In this document: positions 11,900 to 20,640 of the stretch, piece after piece | Position numbering within the stretch: the stretch's first letter is position 1 | How the letters are laid out: each line of letters opens with the position of its first letter | From: Thereva unica | Lineage: Eukaryota; Arthropoda; Insecta; Diptera; Therevidae | Direction: 5' to 3' | Assembly: GCA_949987705.1 (NCBI GenBank) | Contig: OX465281.1 | Coordinates: 26,830,942-26,894,941 of the forward strand | Length of the DNA: 64,000 nucleotides | Made by a program: the position numbers and the translations under genes | The notes under the pieces: model-generated | The model's database searches: none | Told to the model about the DNA's origin: nothing | What the model saw: only the letters and a program-made list of their open reading frames with translations

Positions 11900-12850
11900 C
11901 AACCATAGAAGGACATAGAAGGCGCTTTCAACAAAGTCACCATCGAGGCTAACCAGGTGGCTCTGCCGAAATTTGAAGTCCATAATAATCGTGCTCTTTT
12001 CATACAAACTGGAATCATCCCGCATATCGATCGCTGGTTCTACATGGCAGTGATCAGACCAGTGTTAATATATAACGAAAGACTGTCATTTCGCGGAGTT
12101 ATGAGGGCTCTGTGTACAACCTTAGCCCTATTAAGGATCCCGAAGACTTAACCGGTTAACAATAAGGTACCAAAGGTCCAGAGGCATGCTTAGGTTGGGT
12201 CATTACCTAGCGGGCGGTGCACCTCCTTGTACACCTGGTAGTCTGGTATTACCTGCATCACTCCTGTTGTCGACAAGTTTGGGAGACTCGCTTGTTTCAG
12301 AAGGCATAACACTCCGACGAGGCTGTTTCCCGCTAGCCGTTGTGGCTCAGCGACTGCTTAAGAAATGATCTCATACAACATCCAAGAACTCAAATGCGAG
12401 GCTCATTGCTTCCTCCTCATGCATCCACTAGACTACACTTAACCTGCCATATCCTTTTTGTATCTTCGGATTAAGCTTACTACAAGACATTGCACCTTGT
12501 ATATACATATTAGGCACCAGGCAGCATGCAAGGACGTGAGGCAGCGAGAAGTGGGCTGCTGAGAGGAGAAGACCTATGGGCACAGCAATATATTGGAAAT
12601 GCTAGAAGATTATATGACATCCGAAAATTAATTTCAACATAAATTTCAGTATCCATATCTCCACCAGAAAGGAATGAGAAATCATCCAGCTTAGCAAGAG
12701 CTATGACGTGGCTCGATACACAGATGGATCTAAATTGGAGGCGGATGTATAACCTGTCGTTTTCTCCTCCTTGATGAACCTCCAAAAATAGTTTCAGAAA
12801 GACAACCGATTTTTTTTTGTAGTTGTCTGGCTCTTGCGAGGATCAAACAT
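11900..12850 (+). pseudogene. LINE remnant, RT C-terminus to RNase H
   Basis: PHIDRWFYMAVIRPVLIYNE (12020-12080) matches the thumb-proximal segment following RT in R1/LOA/jockey LINEs, and VQRHACLG follows at 12178. Further on, DVARYTDGSKLEADV (12709-12750) is an RNase H active-site segment. Intervening frames are broken. A homologous stretch occurs at 53270-53766 and again at 54705-54958, where a TIR transposon splits it. Confidence 0.6.
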
Positions 12851-13040
12851 CGTGCATTTGGAACCTTTAACAGAACTTCTGAGCGATTTCAAAGCTTAAA
12901 GTGACTTAGCACCTTACTCAAATCATTTTCCACTTCCAGATTCCTTGTTATCTCCTTCAACTCCTTAATTTTTATGTACCATCTGATTATTATTTTAATC
13001 TATCGGAAATCGCCTCGTGGACACATAATAAATCATTTAC

Positions 13041-13117
13041 GGGCGCGGGTTTGGCTACCCATGCAGTAGAGCATGAAACTTTTAATCTCAGGTCGTGGGT
13101 CGAGCCACACGTTGCAC
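13041..13117 (+). repeat. tRNA-Lys(UUU)-like SINE head or tRNA pseudogene
   Basis: The best of the three tRNA-Lys-like copies: acceptor-like GGGCGCGGG, a D-arm ending GCAGTAGAGC, an anticodon arm with ACTTTTAATCTC (anticodon TTT), and a T-arm GGTCGTGGGTCGAGCCACACG lacking one T of the usual GGTTCGA. The acceptor stem does not close well and the T-loop is damaged, so it is not a functional tRNA. The same damaged T-arm at 7.46 and 10.88 kb points to a tRNA-derived SINE. Confidence 0.6.
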
Positions 13118-13548
13118 ATTCCTCCCATCTTTTAGCTCCACTCTGCCTTACCGGCCCAATGCACCCGTGTTTTAACGGTTAGTAGGTGCAACCTCTACAA
13201 ATTTGTGCCCCCCCCCACTTTGCCATGAGGGTGCATAATCTGACTACCGCTATTGCTTTGTTTTTGCTTTTATTAGCATGCGAAATTTTCCATTTAGGTG
13301 ACTGTACCACGAAACCTTGAATTTGCAATTCGAATATTTGCAAAACCTTTGCAAGGAAGAGCCGGAGAGGAAGATGAATATAGTGTGGAATGACATGTGT
13401 GCGGATTGGGCCGCTTTATCCCAGAATGGAATGATTGGATCCGACGCTGAAATTTTAAATCAAAACACGACCATTTATTTTTCACAATCCTTTTCGCGTC
13501 TGATATAAGCCCTTAAGACTCAAGCAGTTTTTAGTTTTACTGATGAAA

Positions 13549-13552
13549 AATC
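13549..13552. repeat. 4-bp target duplication (AATC), left
   Basis: AATC immediately precedes the left LTR, and the same four bases follow the right LTR at 21983-21986. This fixes both ends of the gypsy element. Confidence 0.85.
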
Positions 13553-13848
13553 TGTAACTGTCTGGAGTGGGTGTGTTGGTACGCATTTTTTTGGGCTAGG
13601 AAGCGGGATGACTGCCAATGGGCATGAAAAGAATTGCTCAACGATGAATGCCGGGTTGCCATGTAATATACCGGTTACATTTGTTTAAAGTGGGAAAAAA
13701 AATTTTTTTTTGGTGGTAGGCGTTGGTGTTAGGGTGTTTACTATATTTTGGTTAACCAGCGAGAAGAAAAGGAATTTTTTTGATAGGCGATGGTGTTAGT
13801 GCCTTTATCATTTTTTTGTTATTGGTCTTATGTATGGCGACCGTTACA
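13553..13848 (-). repeat. 3' LTR of the gypsy element
   Basis: 296 bp with TGTAAC/GTTACA ends. Compared with 21687-21982 I see one T/C difference near 13580 and two changes in the T/G run at 13587-13596; the rest is identical by eye. Confidence 0.92.
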
Positions 13849-14510
13849 ACACGCGTCACCTTGATGCGTCAAGTGAGAGGGGACGCGAAAAGAAACAAAC
13901 GGGGGCCTGATTTGGTGGTATTTTGGCCAACGTGTGGCTCACCCACTCTCTGAGACAGAGGCTCATGTTCTATTCCCTGAGCTAGACGGGCTTTACTTGT
14001 TGGATTCGGGCTACGGGTCTACGTCATTCCGCCACGCCCCCGGAGGGGTTAAGTTCAAGCGACACCTATGTGAACGCTTCTACATTAAACACCTAATTGT
14101 GGAGTTCCTCGAGTATGGGCAATCGTCTCGGACAACGACGCTCGTCAACGGCCACGACTTGGTTTATCAATGTCGATTACACCATGCGCTCCCTAGTGAG
14201 TGTGGCACGAGAGACGTCTTGTTCCGTCGGGAGTAGTCCCAACTCTGCATATCTCTCGTGCTCTCTTAGGCGAGCGTCTTATAGGGTCGCTGGGCCTCAT
14301 GAGTCTGGGATGTGTCTGGATTGTAGGCTCCATACTCGGACGGACCTAGTCCTGCCGGTGTTGGTTGGACATCAATGGCGTATCTATCGGGTCTGTGAAC
14401 CTCCCCTCCCAAGGCGAAGCGGGATGTCGAAGACCATGTAGAGAAAGAAGGTGTAGAAGAAGAAGGTGTGAGAAAGAAGGTGTGAGAAAGAAACCTCCGC
14501 TGGGGGGACC
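13849..14510. other. Gypsy 3' region outside the structured repeat
   Basis: Lies between the 3' LTR and the duplicated structured block. Overlapping plus-strand frames (13934-14236, 14097-14441) and a minus-strand frame (14266-14520) exist, but none shows a known domain, signal peptide or membrane span. A small tandem repeat of AGAAAGAAGGTGTG units lies at 14441-14491. No polypurine tract in the transcript sense abuts the LTR: the sequence next to 13848 reads GTGACGCGTGT on the minus strand. Confidence 0.5.
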
Positions 14511-14520
14511 GTGCGGTCAT

Positions 14521-15045
14521 ACTGCCACGACTGGTCAGCGTGTGCCGCTGAAAGCCAGGAAGGCGGTCGACAGACAGTCTACAAACGGGATCGGACGGAT
14601 GTTATAAAACGAACACAAATGCCACCAGGCGAACCAAACAATCTGGCCAGATGAACAACAGCCACCTGCAGCCAGATCCCACCGAAAACACACTTCAATT
14701 AAACCTTTGGCACCAGACTTTTCGCAAGGTCAGGCGATAAAACTCCTGTTAACCCAGACGGGGAAAGTCTGGTGCTAAGGTGTCCGTCCGACCAAACTAA
14801 TTAATGGATAAAGGAAAAGATGAGAGACCGCTGTCAGATCAGGCCCGCACAGTGCCAGGCGATGTGACGCCTGTTAGCCAGATTCCGGGCCAGCCTGACA
14901 GGGAGTGATTAAATGCGGAGGCTACCGCAAAAAGATTATAAAAGGTAAAATTGTTGAAAGAGAAGAAGTATAGGAGAGCTGAAAAGAAGAAGTGGCAAGG
15001 GCTAAGGCATCGCGGTAAATACCTTCGCCCGTTTAGGCCTACTCA
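14521..15045 (-). repeat. Structured hairpin block, 3' UTR copy
   Basis: About 525 bp, a diverged direct repeat of 20939-21392. Three nested hairpin units. Unit 1: inner stem TCAGCG 14535-14540 with CGCTGA 14546-14551. Unit 2: outer CACCAGACTTT 14711-14721 with AAAGTCTGGTG 14764-14774, inner CAGG/CCTG (14731-14734, 14745-14748). Unit 3: outer CTGTCAG 14831-14837 with CTGACAG 14895-14901, GGCCCG 14842-14847 with CGGGCC 14886-14891, inner CAGGCG 14856-14861 with CGCCTG 14868-14873. A conserved block follows (GGAGGCTACCGCAAAA then CGCGGTAA-TACCTTCGCCC). Confidence 0.8.
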
Positions 15046-15298
15046 AGCTCAGGGTGAGGAGAAAAAGAAAAAGTTGAGGCGACTGGGCCCCTGAGATGAC
15101 TGGTCTGGCAGCCTCAGGATAAACTCTGACATTGAAACTTGGTCCCAGACGACCAAGGAAAAACAAGGAGGTGTACCACCGCCAGAGAAGCTATCTAGCA
15201 GCCTAAGCGGATTAGAGGTACCCTATCAGTTGACCGGTGAAGCCGGCGAGATGCCTTATTAGGGCGACTCGTATTTGCTTACTTCGATGACAGTTTGG

Positions 15299-16603
15299 TC
15301 ATCGACGAATGTCTTTTGCATGATATATACCTAACGACCGTCCGGTGAAATCCTCTAACTCGTAACGGCTATGTCCAACTTTTCTTTTCACTCGCGCCTT
15401 TAGGAATTTGGCTGCTAACTTCGCGTTAAACCCATCTGCCTTATTACTCACTGGGAAGGTTCTCCTGAACACTATCTGTCCTGGGTCGAAGCTAATCACT
15501 CGACATCGTAGGTCATAAGTCTTTTGGTGACGCAGGTGTGCTTCTGCCAGCTTCCGTTCGACTCGCTCACGCAGTAGTTGTTGCCGGTCAACCAAAGGAA
15601 GTACCGAAATATTCCCATCCTGCAGGGCCCCTAGTTTCGTTAGCAACGGATATGTTGATCCGTGAAGAATCATATGATATCCGAATAAGACTTGGTACGG
15701 AGACATTCCTATGGATTCATGGTGGGAACTGCGGAGTGCACATTCTATGGCTGATAGGTGGTTTGCCCACTCTCGATGGTCCTCGGACAGATAAGCTCTA
15801 ATTGCGGCTAATACGGAGCGATTGACACGTTCAGAGGCGTTCGGGTGAGGGGAATATATAGGTGTTCGCAGATGTTTAACCCCGTAATCATTCATCAGCT
15901 TTTCAAACTCTTTAGACGTGAAGTGTCGCCCGTTATCGGTGAATATTACTTCGGGCACTCCAAACGCGTGGAAAATACGGTGTTCCAGGAATTCAGTGGC
16001 CGCTTTCGACGTTTCTGAGGTGACGGGATGAAGGAAAGGGTACTTGCTGAAGGCATCTAGTACGACTAATACGGCGGTGTGTCCCTTCTTAGATCTGGGG
16101 TAAGGGCCTAAGTAATCAACATACAGAAATTGAAAGGGTCGGTGCGTTTCCATTGCCTTACCCATCGGCGGTCGTAGGGAGGTATTGGGAGCCTTGGACT
16201 CCTTGCAGACATCACACCGAGTGATATATTCCCGGACTTGACTTGCCATGGACGGCCAAAAATACTTTTCAAGTAGCCGATGCAAGGTTTTACCAATACC
16301 GCCATGGGAAGCTTGTGGTGGGGCATGAGCGGACTCAACTAGGGAAGCAGTGAGTTCCTCCGGGATCCACAATTTCCAACTCAGGTCATCCGTTACGGGG
16401 TCGCCAGTACGTGGGGTCGAACGGTGGAACACGTATCCATCTGACACCTGGAGATCGGGAAACCGGCCAGCCTGCTCGCTGATTTGACCCGCGAGACGCT
16501 GGTAGTCCGTCGATCTGAAGGCGGCAGACGACAGGTCCACATTCCGACAGAAGGACAAATCGTCCACGCAGTCGACGCGCGATAAGGCGTCCGGCACCAC
16601 GTT
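15299..16603 (-). CDS. Gypsy integrase (3' part of pol)
   Basis: DDE integrase of a Ty3/gypsy element, 433 codons counted from the valine codon at 16600; it would not be translated alone. An N-terminal HHCC zinc motif is visible (H99 and H106 with C129 and C132). The catalytic core has D162 (in VDYLGPY), D222 (in FTDNGRHF) and E257 (in PNASERVN), giving exact DD35E spacing. The C-terminus (from about residue 365) contains an SH3-like basic segment ending in HAKDIRR, with no chromodomain. The frame is uninterrupted. It is separated from RNase H by the insertion at 16616-16792 and by an amber codon (16604-16606). Function: inserting the element cDNA into host DNA. Confidence 0.93.
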   Translation of the reverse strand, partial: NVVPDALSRVDCVDDLSFCRNVDLSSAAFRSTDYQRLAGQISEQAGRFPDLQVSDGYVFHRSTPRTGDPVTDDLSWKLWIPEELTASLVESAHAPPQASHGGIGKTLHRLLEKYFWPSMASQVREYITRCDVCKESKAPNTSLRPPMGKAMETHRPFQFLYVDYLGPYPRSKKGHTAVLVVLDAFSKYPFLHPVTSETSKAATEFLEHRIFHAFGVPEVIFTDNGRHFTSKEFEKLMNDYGVKHLRTPIYSPHPNASERVNRSVLAAIRAYLSEDHREWANHLSAIECALRSSHHESIGMSPYQVLFGYHMILHGSTYPLLTKLGALQDGNISVLPLVDRQQLLRERVERKLAEAHLRHQKTYDLRCRVISFDPGQIVFRRTFPVSNKADGFNAKLAAKFLKARVKRKVGHSRYELEDFTGRSLGIYHAKDIRR

Positions 16604-16807
16604 CTAGCTACCCTTCTTCTTTCTTCTTTGATCCGTTAGCTGGCGGTCCGAGCGGGACATCCCCGCAACGGATACGCTGCTGTCGGTGCCGCTTTGAAAA
16701 ATGCGGTTTCTTGCCTAGTTTTTACGATCAATTCGGCAGGTCGACAACCCTCCTCCTTTCACACCCTGGACTTGGGACCAGGCGACGGCGGAGTTCTAGC
16801 TACCCTT
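16601..16807 (-). mobile_element. SINE-like insertion (177 bp) with 15-bp target duplication
   Basis: GTTCTAGCTACCCTT occurs at 16601-16615 and 16793-16807. Between them lie 177 bp absent from any pol gene. On the minus strand the last ~75 bp (about 16616-16690), up to an AAG-rich end, match the 3' tail of the RTE-like LINE at about 45758-45833 (roughly 95% by eye). The first ~100 bp do not match that LINE. Such a chimera (unrelated head plus LINE tail) is how many SINEs are built. A classical pol III A and B box is not evident in the head, so an internally deleted LINE copy is the alternative. Confidence 0.8.
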
Positions 16808-18823
16808 ACGGTGCTCTATTGAAAATTGGAATCCCTGGAGTTTTAAGCTCCATCGAGCCAGTCGGCCGCTTAAGTCTGCCTGGCTCATAAGCCACTTCAA
16901 GCTAGCATGGTCCGTAATAATGGTGAAGGTGTGGCCTTCCACGTATGCTCTGAATTTTTTTACGCTTAAGACCGCTGCGTAGCACTCCAGTTCTGTTATT
17001 GAATAATTGCGCTGAGCACTATTGAGTTTTTTCGAAAAATACGCGATGGGGTGTTCGTCATCGCCATGCTTTTGGAACAAGACGCTTCCAACCCCTGTCT
17101 TGCTTGCGTCACACTGGATAAAGAAAGGACGGGTGAAGTCCGGGGTGACTAGCAAGGGAGCTGACATCATCAATTTCCTCAACTCCGTGAAGGCCTGTTG
17201 GGCCTCGTCGGTCCAAGTAAATTTGGCAGCCTTCAGGCAGTCCGTGATGGGAGAGGCGATGCTCGCATAGTTGCCTATGAATCGCCTATACCATCCCGTC
17301 ATGCCCAAAAAGCGCCTCACCTGCTTGGTCGACCTTGGTGTTGGGAAATCTCTGATGGCAGCCACCTTGTCCGGGTCTGTCTTGAGTGTTCCGTCCCCAA
17401 TAATGAAACCCAAGTATTTTACCTCCTTTACGCAGAACCGGCTTTTGGCCAGGTTCACGGTTAAGCCAGCAAGGCAGAGGCAGGAGGCGACTCGTTCCAA
17501 CAGCCTGACGTGCGTATCAAAGTCTGGGGATACTACCAATAAATCGTCCAAATAGACAAACACATTTTCCCGCAACGAGCCCGGGATGGCCTTGTCCATC
17601 AGGCGGCACATGCGCTGTGGTGCGTTGCACAGTCCGAACGGCATCACCGTGAACTGATACAACGGCCTGCCTGGGACTGTGAAAGCGGTCTTTTCCCTAG
17701 ATTTTTCATCTAACGGAATCTGCCAGAAGGCATCCTTTAGATCTATAGCGGAGATATACTTAGTGTCCTGTAAACGTCCCAAAAGACCGTCGATGTGTGG
17801 CAATGGATATGCGTCCTTCACCGTAACTGCATTCACCTTGCGGGAGTCCAGGCAGAGCCGTACTTTGCCAGGCTTTCGAACCAGGACTACAGGTGAGTTC
17901 CATGGACTGTTGCTCTCTTCAATCACACCCAGACTCAGCATGCGATCGACCTCCTCATACATGAGGGTCTGGATGGCAGGAGAGACTGGGTAGTGCCTCT
18001 GCTTAATAGGCACCGCCTCGCCAGTGTCGATAACATGCTGTTCCAAGTGTGTCTTGCCGAGGCCGCAGGTGTCCGAAGACGGGAACCGCGCCTTAGCCTG
18101 ATTCAATCGCACCTGCTGGGCTTCCGCAAGGCGATGGCAGTTCGGATCCTGAGTGGGGCCTAGCTGTATTTCGCCAATTAGATGTGGGGCCAAGTTAAAG
18201 GCCTTCCAAAAGTCTATTCCAAGGTATAACCGCTGTAACAAGTTAGGGACTATAAATATATTCAAAAGCGAAGTGCGTGCCCCGTAAGTCACAGGGACCG
18301 TGATGTAGCCTACTATCCCTTTAGGGGTGCCGTCAGCCATTTGGACAGAGGTGTGCAAGCGGCGTAGCTGTGCTTCTGGGTGATTCTGGAGGAACGACTC
18401 TGCCCCTCTTCCCAGGCAACTCATGCTTGCCCCGCTGTCTAATAATCCAGTTATGCTTTCGCCCAAAATTTGGACATTCATAAACGGCCGCTCATCAGGG
18501 ACGTCATTAATTATAGCTGAAATAGCCAGGTTAGCCATTTGTCGTTTTTCGTTAGCCCTTGGGCGTATACGCGGGACCTTGACTGGCCTATGAACGTCGT
18601 TGTTTTCACTGAAGATTCGTTTACGGACCTTGTGGTAATTTGTCCATCGGCGTATGAAGGAAAGTCTAGCTTCTGGAGTAGGGAAGGTTGGCAAGGGTTC
18701 TACCGACGGCAGGTCGGGACAGTTCGTCGTACTAGATGGTGAGACAGGTCTAGATGAGGGAGGGTCAGAGACTATATCGGGCGCGGGTCTCTGCGAGGCC
18801 TCGCACCCTGGTTCGAGTTTCCC
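16796..18823 (-). CDS. pol: Gypsy pol: protease, reverse transcriptase, RNase H
   Basis: Entered by -1 frameshifting from gag at 18817-18823; the open frame runs back to 18943. Counting from 18943, the aspartic protease motif DSGAS is at about residue 169 and the RT finger/palm at about 300-560 with FVYLDD (catalytic, about 462-467). The RT region also shows VRLCLDSRKVNAVT and VMPFGLCNAP. RNase H starts with QCDASKTGVGSVLF near 595 and holds TDHASLKWL near 680. All key residues look intact. It stops at TAG (16796-16798), where related elements continue into integrase; the TAG lies inside the insertion's target duplication. Acts in cytoplasmic particles to copy the RNA into DNA. Confidence 0.95.
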   Translation of the reverse strand, partial: GKLEPGCEASQRPAPDIVSDPPSSRPVSPSSTTNCPDLPSVEPLPTFPTPEARLSFIRRWTNYHKVRKRIFSENNDVHRPVKVPRIRPRANEKRQMANLAISAIINDVPDERPFMNVQILGESITGLLDSGASMSCLGRGAESFLQNHPEAQLRRLHTSVQMADGTPKGIVGYITVPVTYGARTSLLNIFIVPNLLQRLYLGIDFWKAFNLAPHLIGEIQLGPTQDPNCHRLAEAQQVRLNQAKARFPSSDTCGLGKTHLEQHVIDTGEAVPIKQRHYPVSPAIQTLMYEEVDRMLSLGVIEESNSPWNSPVVLVRKPGKVRLCLDSRKVNAVTVKDAYPLPHIDGLLGRLQDTKYISAIDLKDAFWQIPLDEKSREKTAFTVPGRPLYQFTVMPFGLCNAPQRMCRLMDKAIPGSLRENVFVYLDDLLVVSPDFDTHVRLLERVASCLCLAGLTVNLAKSRFCVKEVKYLGFIIGDGTLKTDPDKVAAIRDFPTPRSTKQVRRFLGMTGWYRRFIGNYASIASPITDCLKAAKFTWTDEAQQAFTELRKLMMSAPLLVTPDFTRPFFIQCDASKTGVGSVLFQKHGDDEHPIAYFSKKLNSAQRNYSITELECYAAVLSVKKFRAYVEGHTFTIITDHASLKWLMSQADLSGRLARWSLKLQGFQFSIEHRKGS

Positions 18824-19944
18824 GAACACTTCGGACAAGTAGGGGTATAAACCTCTGGTCTGCCGCAGCGATAGCAGAATACTCTTCGGTCCGGCGAAGT
18901 GCACTCGGTGAAGGTGTGACCTTCTTGCCGGCAATTCCAGCAATTGACTGGCCGTCTTGCTACCTGGGCAACCTTGATTTCGTCAATGGCGGGTGATTGG
19001 TCGTACTCTTCCTCCGGGTACGTTGTGACACGTTGTCGCGAGTTTAAATCGTCTAATTCATGTACCTTATACTGGTGACGCCCTTCTTCCTTCTTTGCTC
19101 GCTGCCACCTTTCCACTCGAATGCACGCTTCGCGAAGCTGGCGCATATTGTCATACGTTGACCCCATTACCGCCCCTAGGGAGGAACTAAGGTTGGACAT
19201 GACAATCTGTACCAGCTCGGCGGAGGGCATTGGCCTTGATAAGCGATTCGAAAGTGCCAACATTTTGGCGGCGTATACATCGTAGGACTGACCCAATTGT
19301 TTGGTTTCCAAGAGTTCTTTAATAATCTGGTAGTCGGTCTCACGCCCACCGAATTGGTCGAGCAGGCTTGTTTTAAATTCAGACCACATAGGATTAGGAT
19401 GGTGTCGACGGAATTGGGTCCAATACCAGTCTTCAGCGGGTCCTGACAGAAGAGCTACAATGTTTCGGGTTAGTTCTGAGTTTAAGATTTCCTCATCCCG
19501 AGCTCTAGCTTCGATTCGGTAAAGAAATTCCTCGGCAAAGATTTCTCCCGACCGACCTGAAAACTTTATGTTCCATCCTACAACAGGGGATTTCCGCTTA
19601 AAGGCGGGCCCTGATCGATCATACGGTAAGCTAGGGCGATCACCTGTGCTGGAGGTGCGGTGGGGGATTCCAGCTTGGTCTGGCTCGATGGAAGCAGAAC
19701 TAGGGCGGTTGAGTGATGATGGTTCTCCCAGGCTGGCTCGGTTTGGGCGTAGTTGCGACATTTGTTCGTAACGATCTTGCATTCTGCTCAGTTCTTGTTT
19801 CAGACTTGCCACTTGTTCGATCAGAGCCTCCAATGGGGCGTCATGATCAGGCTCACCGGACTCTGCACCAGGCCGAGCTTCATCAGATGGTTCAACGTCG
19901 TCTGAGGGTGGAGCAGTATTTGCCCCTGAACGTGTAGTAGGCAT
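18772..19944 (-). CDS. gag: Gypsy gag polyprotein
   Basis: Structural protein forming the retrotransposon particle. I place the start at the methionine of MPTTRSG (19944), a common gypsy gag opening; an in-frame upstream ATG exists at 19989. Features in order: acidic N-terminus, a short coiled coil (LEALIEQVASLKQELSRMQ), a retrotransposon-gag-like helical domain (about residues 120-290), then a CX2CX4HX4C zinc knuckle (CWNCRQEGHTFTEC) and a second cysteine cluster (CYRCG...CPKC) that lacks the histidine at its usual place. It ends at a stop at 18772-18774, overlapping pol in the -1 frame. Confidence 0.93.
   Translation of the reverse strand: MPTTRSGANTAPPSDDVEPSDEARPGAESGEPDHDAPLEALIEQVASLKQELSRMQDRYEQMSQLRPNRASLGEPSSLNRPSSASIEPDQAGIPHRTSSTGDRPSLPYDRSGPAFKRKSPVVGWNIKFSGRSGEIFAEEFLYRIEARARDEEILNSELTRNIVALLSGPAEDWYWTQFRRHHPNPMWSEFKTSLLDQFGGRETDYQIIKELLETKQLGQSYDVYAAKMLALSNRLSRPMPSAELVQIVMSNLSSSLGAVMGSTYDNMRQLREACIRVERWQRAKKEEGRHQYKVHELDDLNSRQRVTTYPEEEYDQSPAIDEIKVAQVARRPVNCWNCRQEGHTFTECTSPDRRVFCYRCGRPEVYTPTCPKCSGNSNQGARPRRDPRPI
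18795..18823 (-). promoter_or_regulatory. -1 ribosomal frameshift site (GGGAAAC plus hairpin)
   Basis: On the minus strand the heptamer G GGA AAC (18823-18817) is aligned exactly with the gag codons TCG-GGA-AAC. Slipping back one base yields the pol frame (GKLEPG...). About eight bases downstream a hairpin can form: GGGTGCGA, loop GGCC, TCGC, a bulge, then ACCC (about 18809-18786). This is the classic retroviral arrangement and explains the gag/pol overlap. Confidence 0.85.
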
Positions 19945-19989
19945 AATGAAAGACGTAAGCTGTTTTGTCGCGAGGGAAATTTGCCACAA

Positions 19990-20640
19990 CTACCACAAGC
20001 CAGTAATGGTAACACGGAAGATGGAGATATTGAACCTCATAAACGGAGTGTGGGTAATTTGGTATCGGCCGCAACCGCTAATGGACACTACTCAGTCCCG
20101 TAATAGATTAGCCAAATTACTGAAGGTATATACTAGGCGAGACAAAACTAGTTAAATTGTTGTTGCCACAGGGTTAACTGGCGTATTACGAATGTACTAT
20201 AGCTAAAAAGCTTCTATTAAATTGAAAAGAATATCTAATTTTATATGTATAAAACTTCTAATTTTGATGCGGTATTATTACGGAAATATAGATGATGCTG
20301 AATTGATGCAAAAAAAAAATTTTTTGAAAAGATTTAATTTAATTAGCCTTACCTCATAATCCCCAACAGTATACTGTCGTTCTATTAATTTATGTAAACA
20401 AGTAGAGAAAGTTACTTACTGCTTCAGAGAAAATTAACCAGATAATTTATCTCCTAATACCATGCGAAGAACATCCAAAGACAAAAACTTACGGGTATGT
20501 AGTGGACCCTTATCGAAACAATTTCTTAAGGCGAACTATTATGTAAAGTAACCCATATCAATAATTCCTTCAATTAAAATAAATCTTTCAATTAAATAAG
20601 TACTATAAGTATCGTTTGTTTCGAAAAATATAATTGGTTT
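19990..20640. other. Gypsy leader, AT-rich part
   Basis: Between gag and the structured 5' block. AT-rich with an A run (20310-20320) and no open frame of interest. I see nothing specific. Confidence 0.5.

Noticed and set aside
13041..13117. Functional tRNA-Lys gene
   Set aside because: T-loop lacks a base, the acceptor stem does not pair, and the same damage occurs in two other copies.
13934..14441. Envelope gene of an errantivirus-like element
   Set aside because: No signal peptide, furin site, fusion or membrane segment, and the frames are antisense to the element.
14700..14910. Hammerhead, twister or HDV-like ribozyme in the hairpin units
   Set aside because: No CTGATGA...GAAA core, no twister core, and no third and fourth helix for an HDV fold. 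The CTAAGG at 14775 alone is not evidence.
14521..15250. The inner direct repeats as the true LTRs of the gypsy element
   Set aside because: They are far more diverged than LTRs of one insertion should be. The primer site and the AATC duplication belong to the outer 296-bp repeats.
16690..16792. HDV-like ribozyme in the head of the SINE-like insertion
   Set aside because: CTCC/GGAG and GTCG/CGAC pairings can be drawn, but spacing and the catalytic region do not fit.
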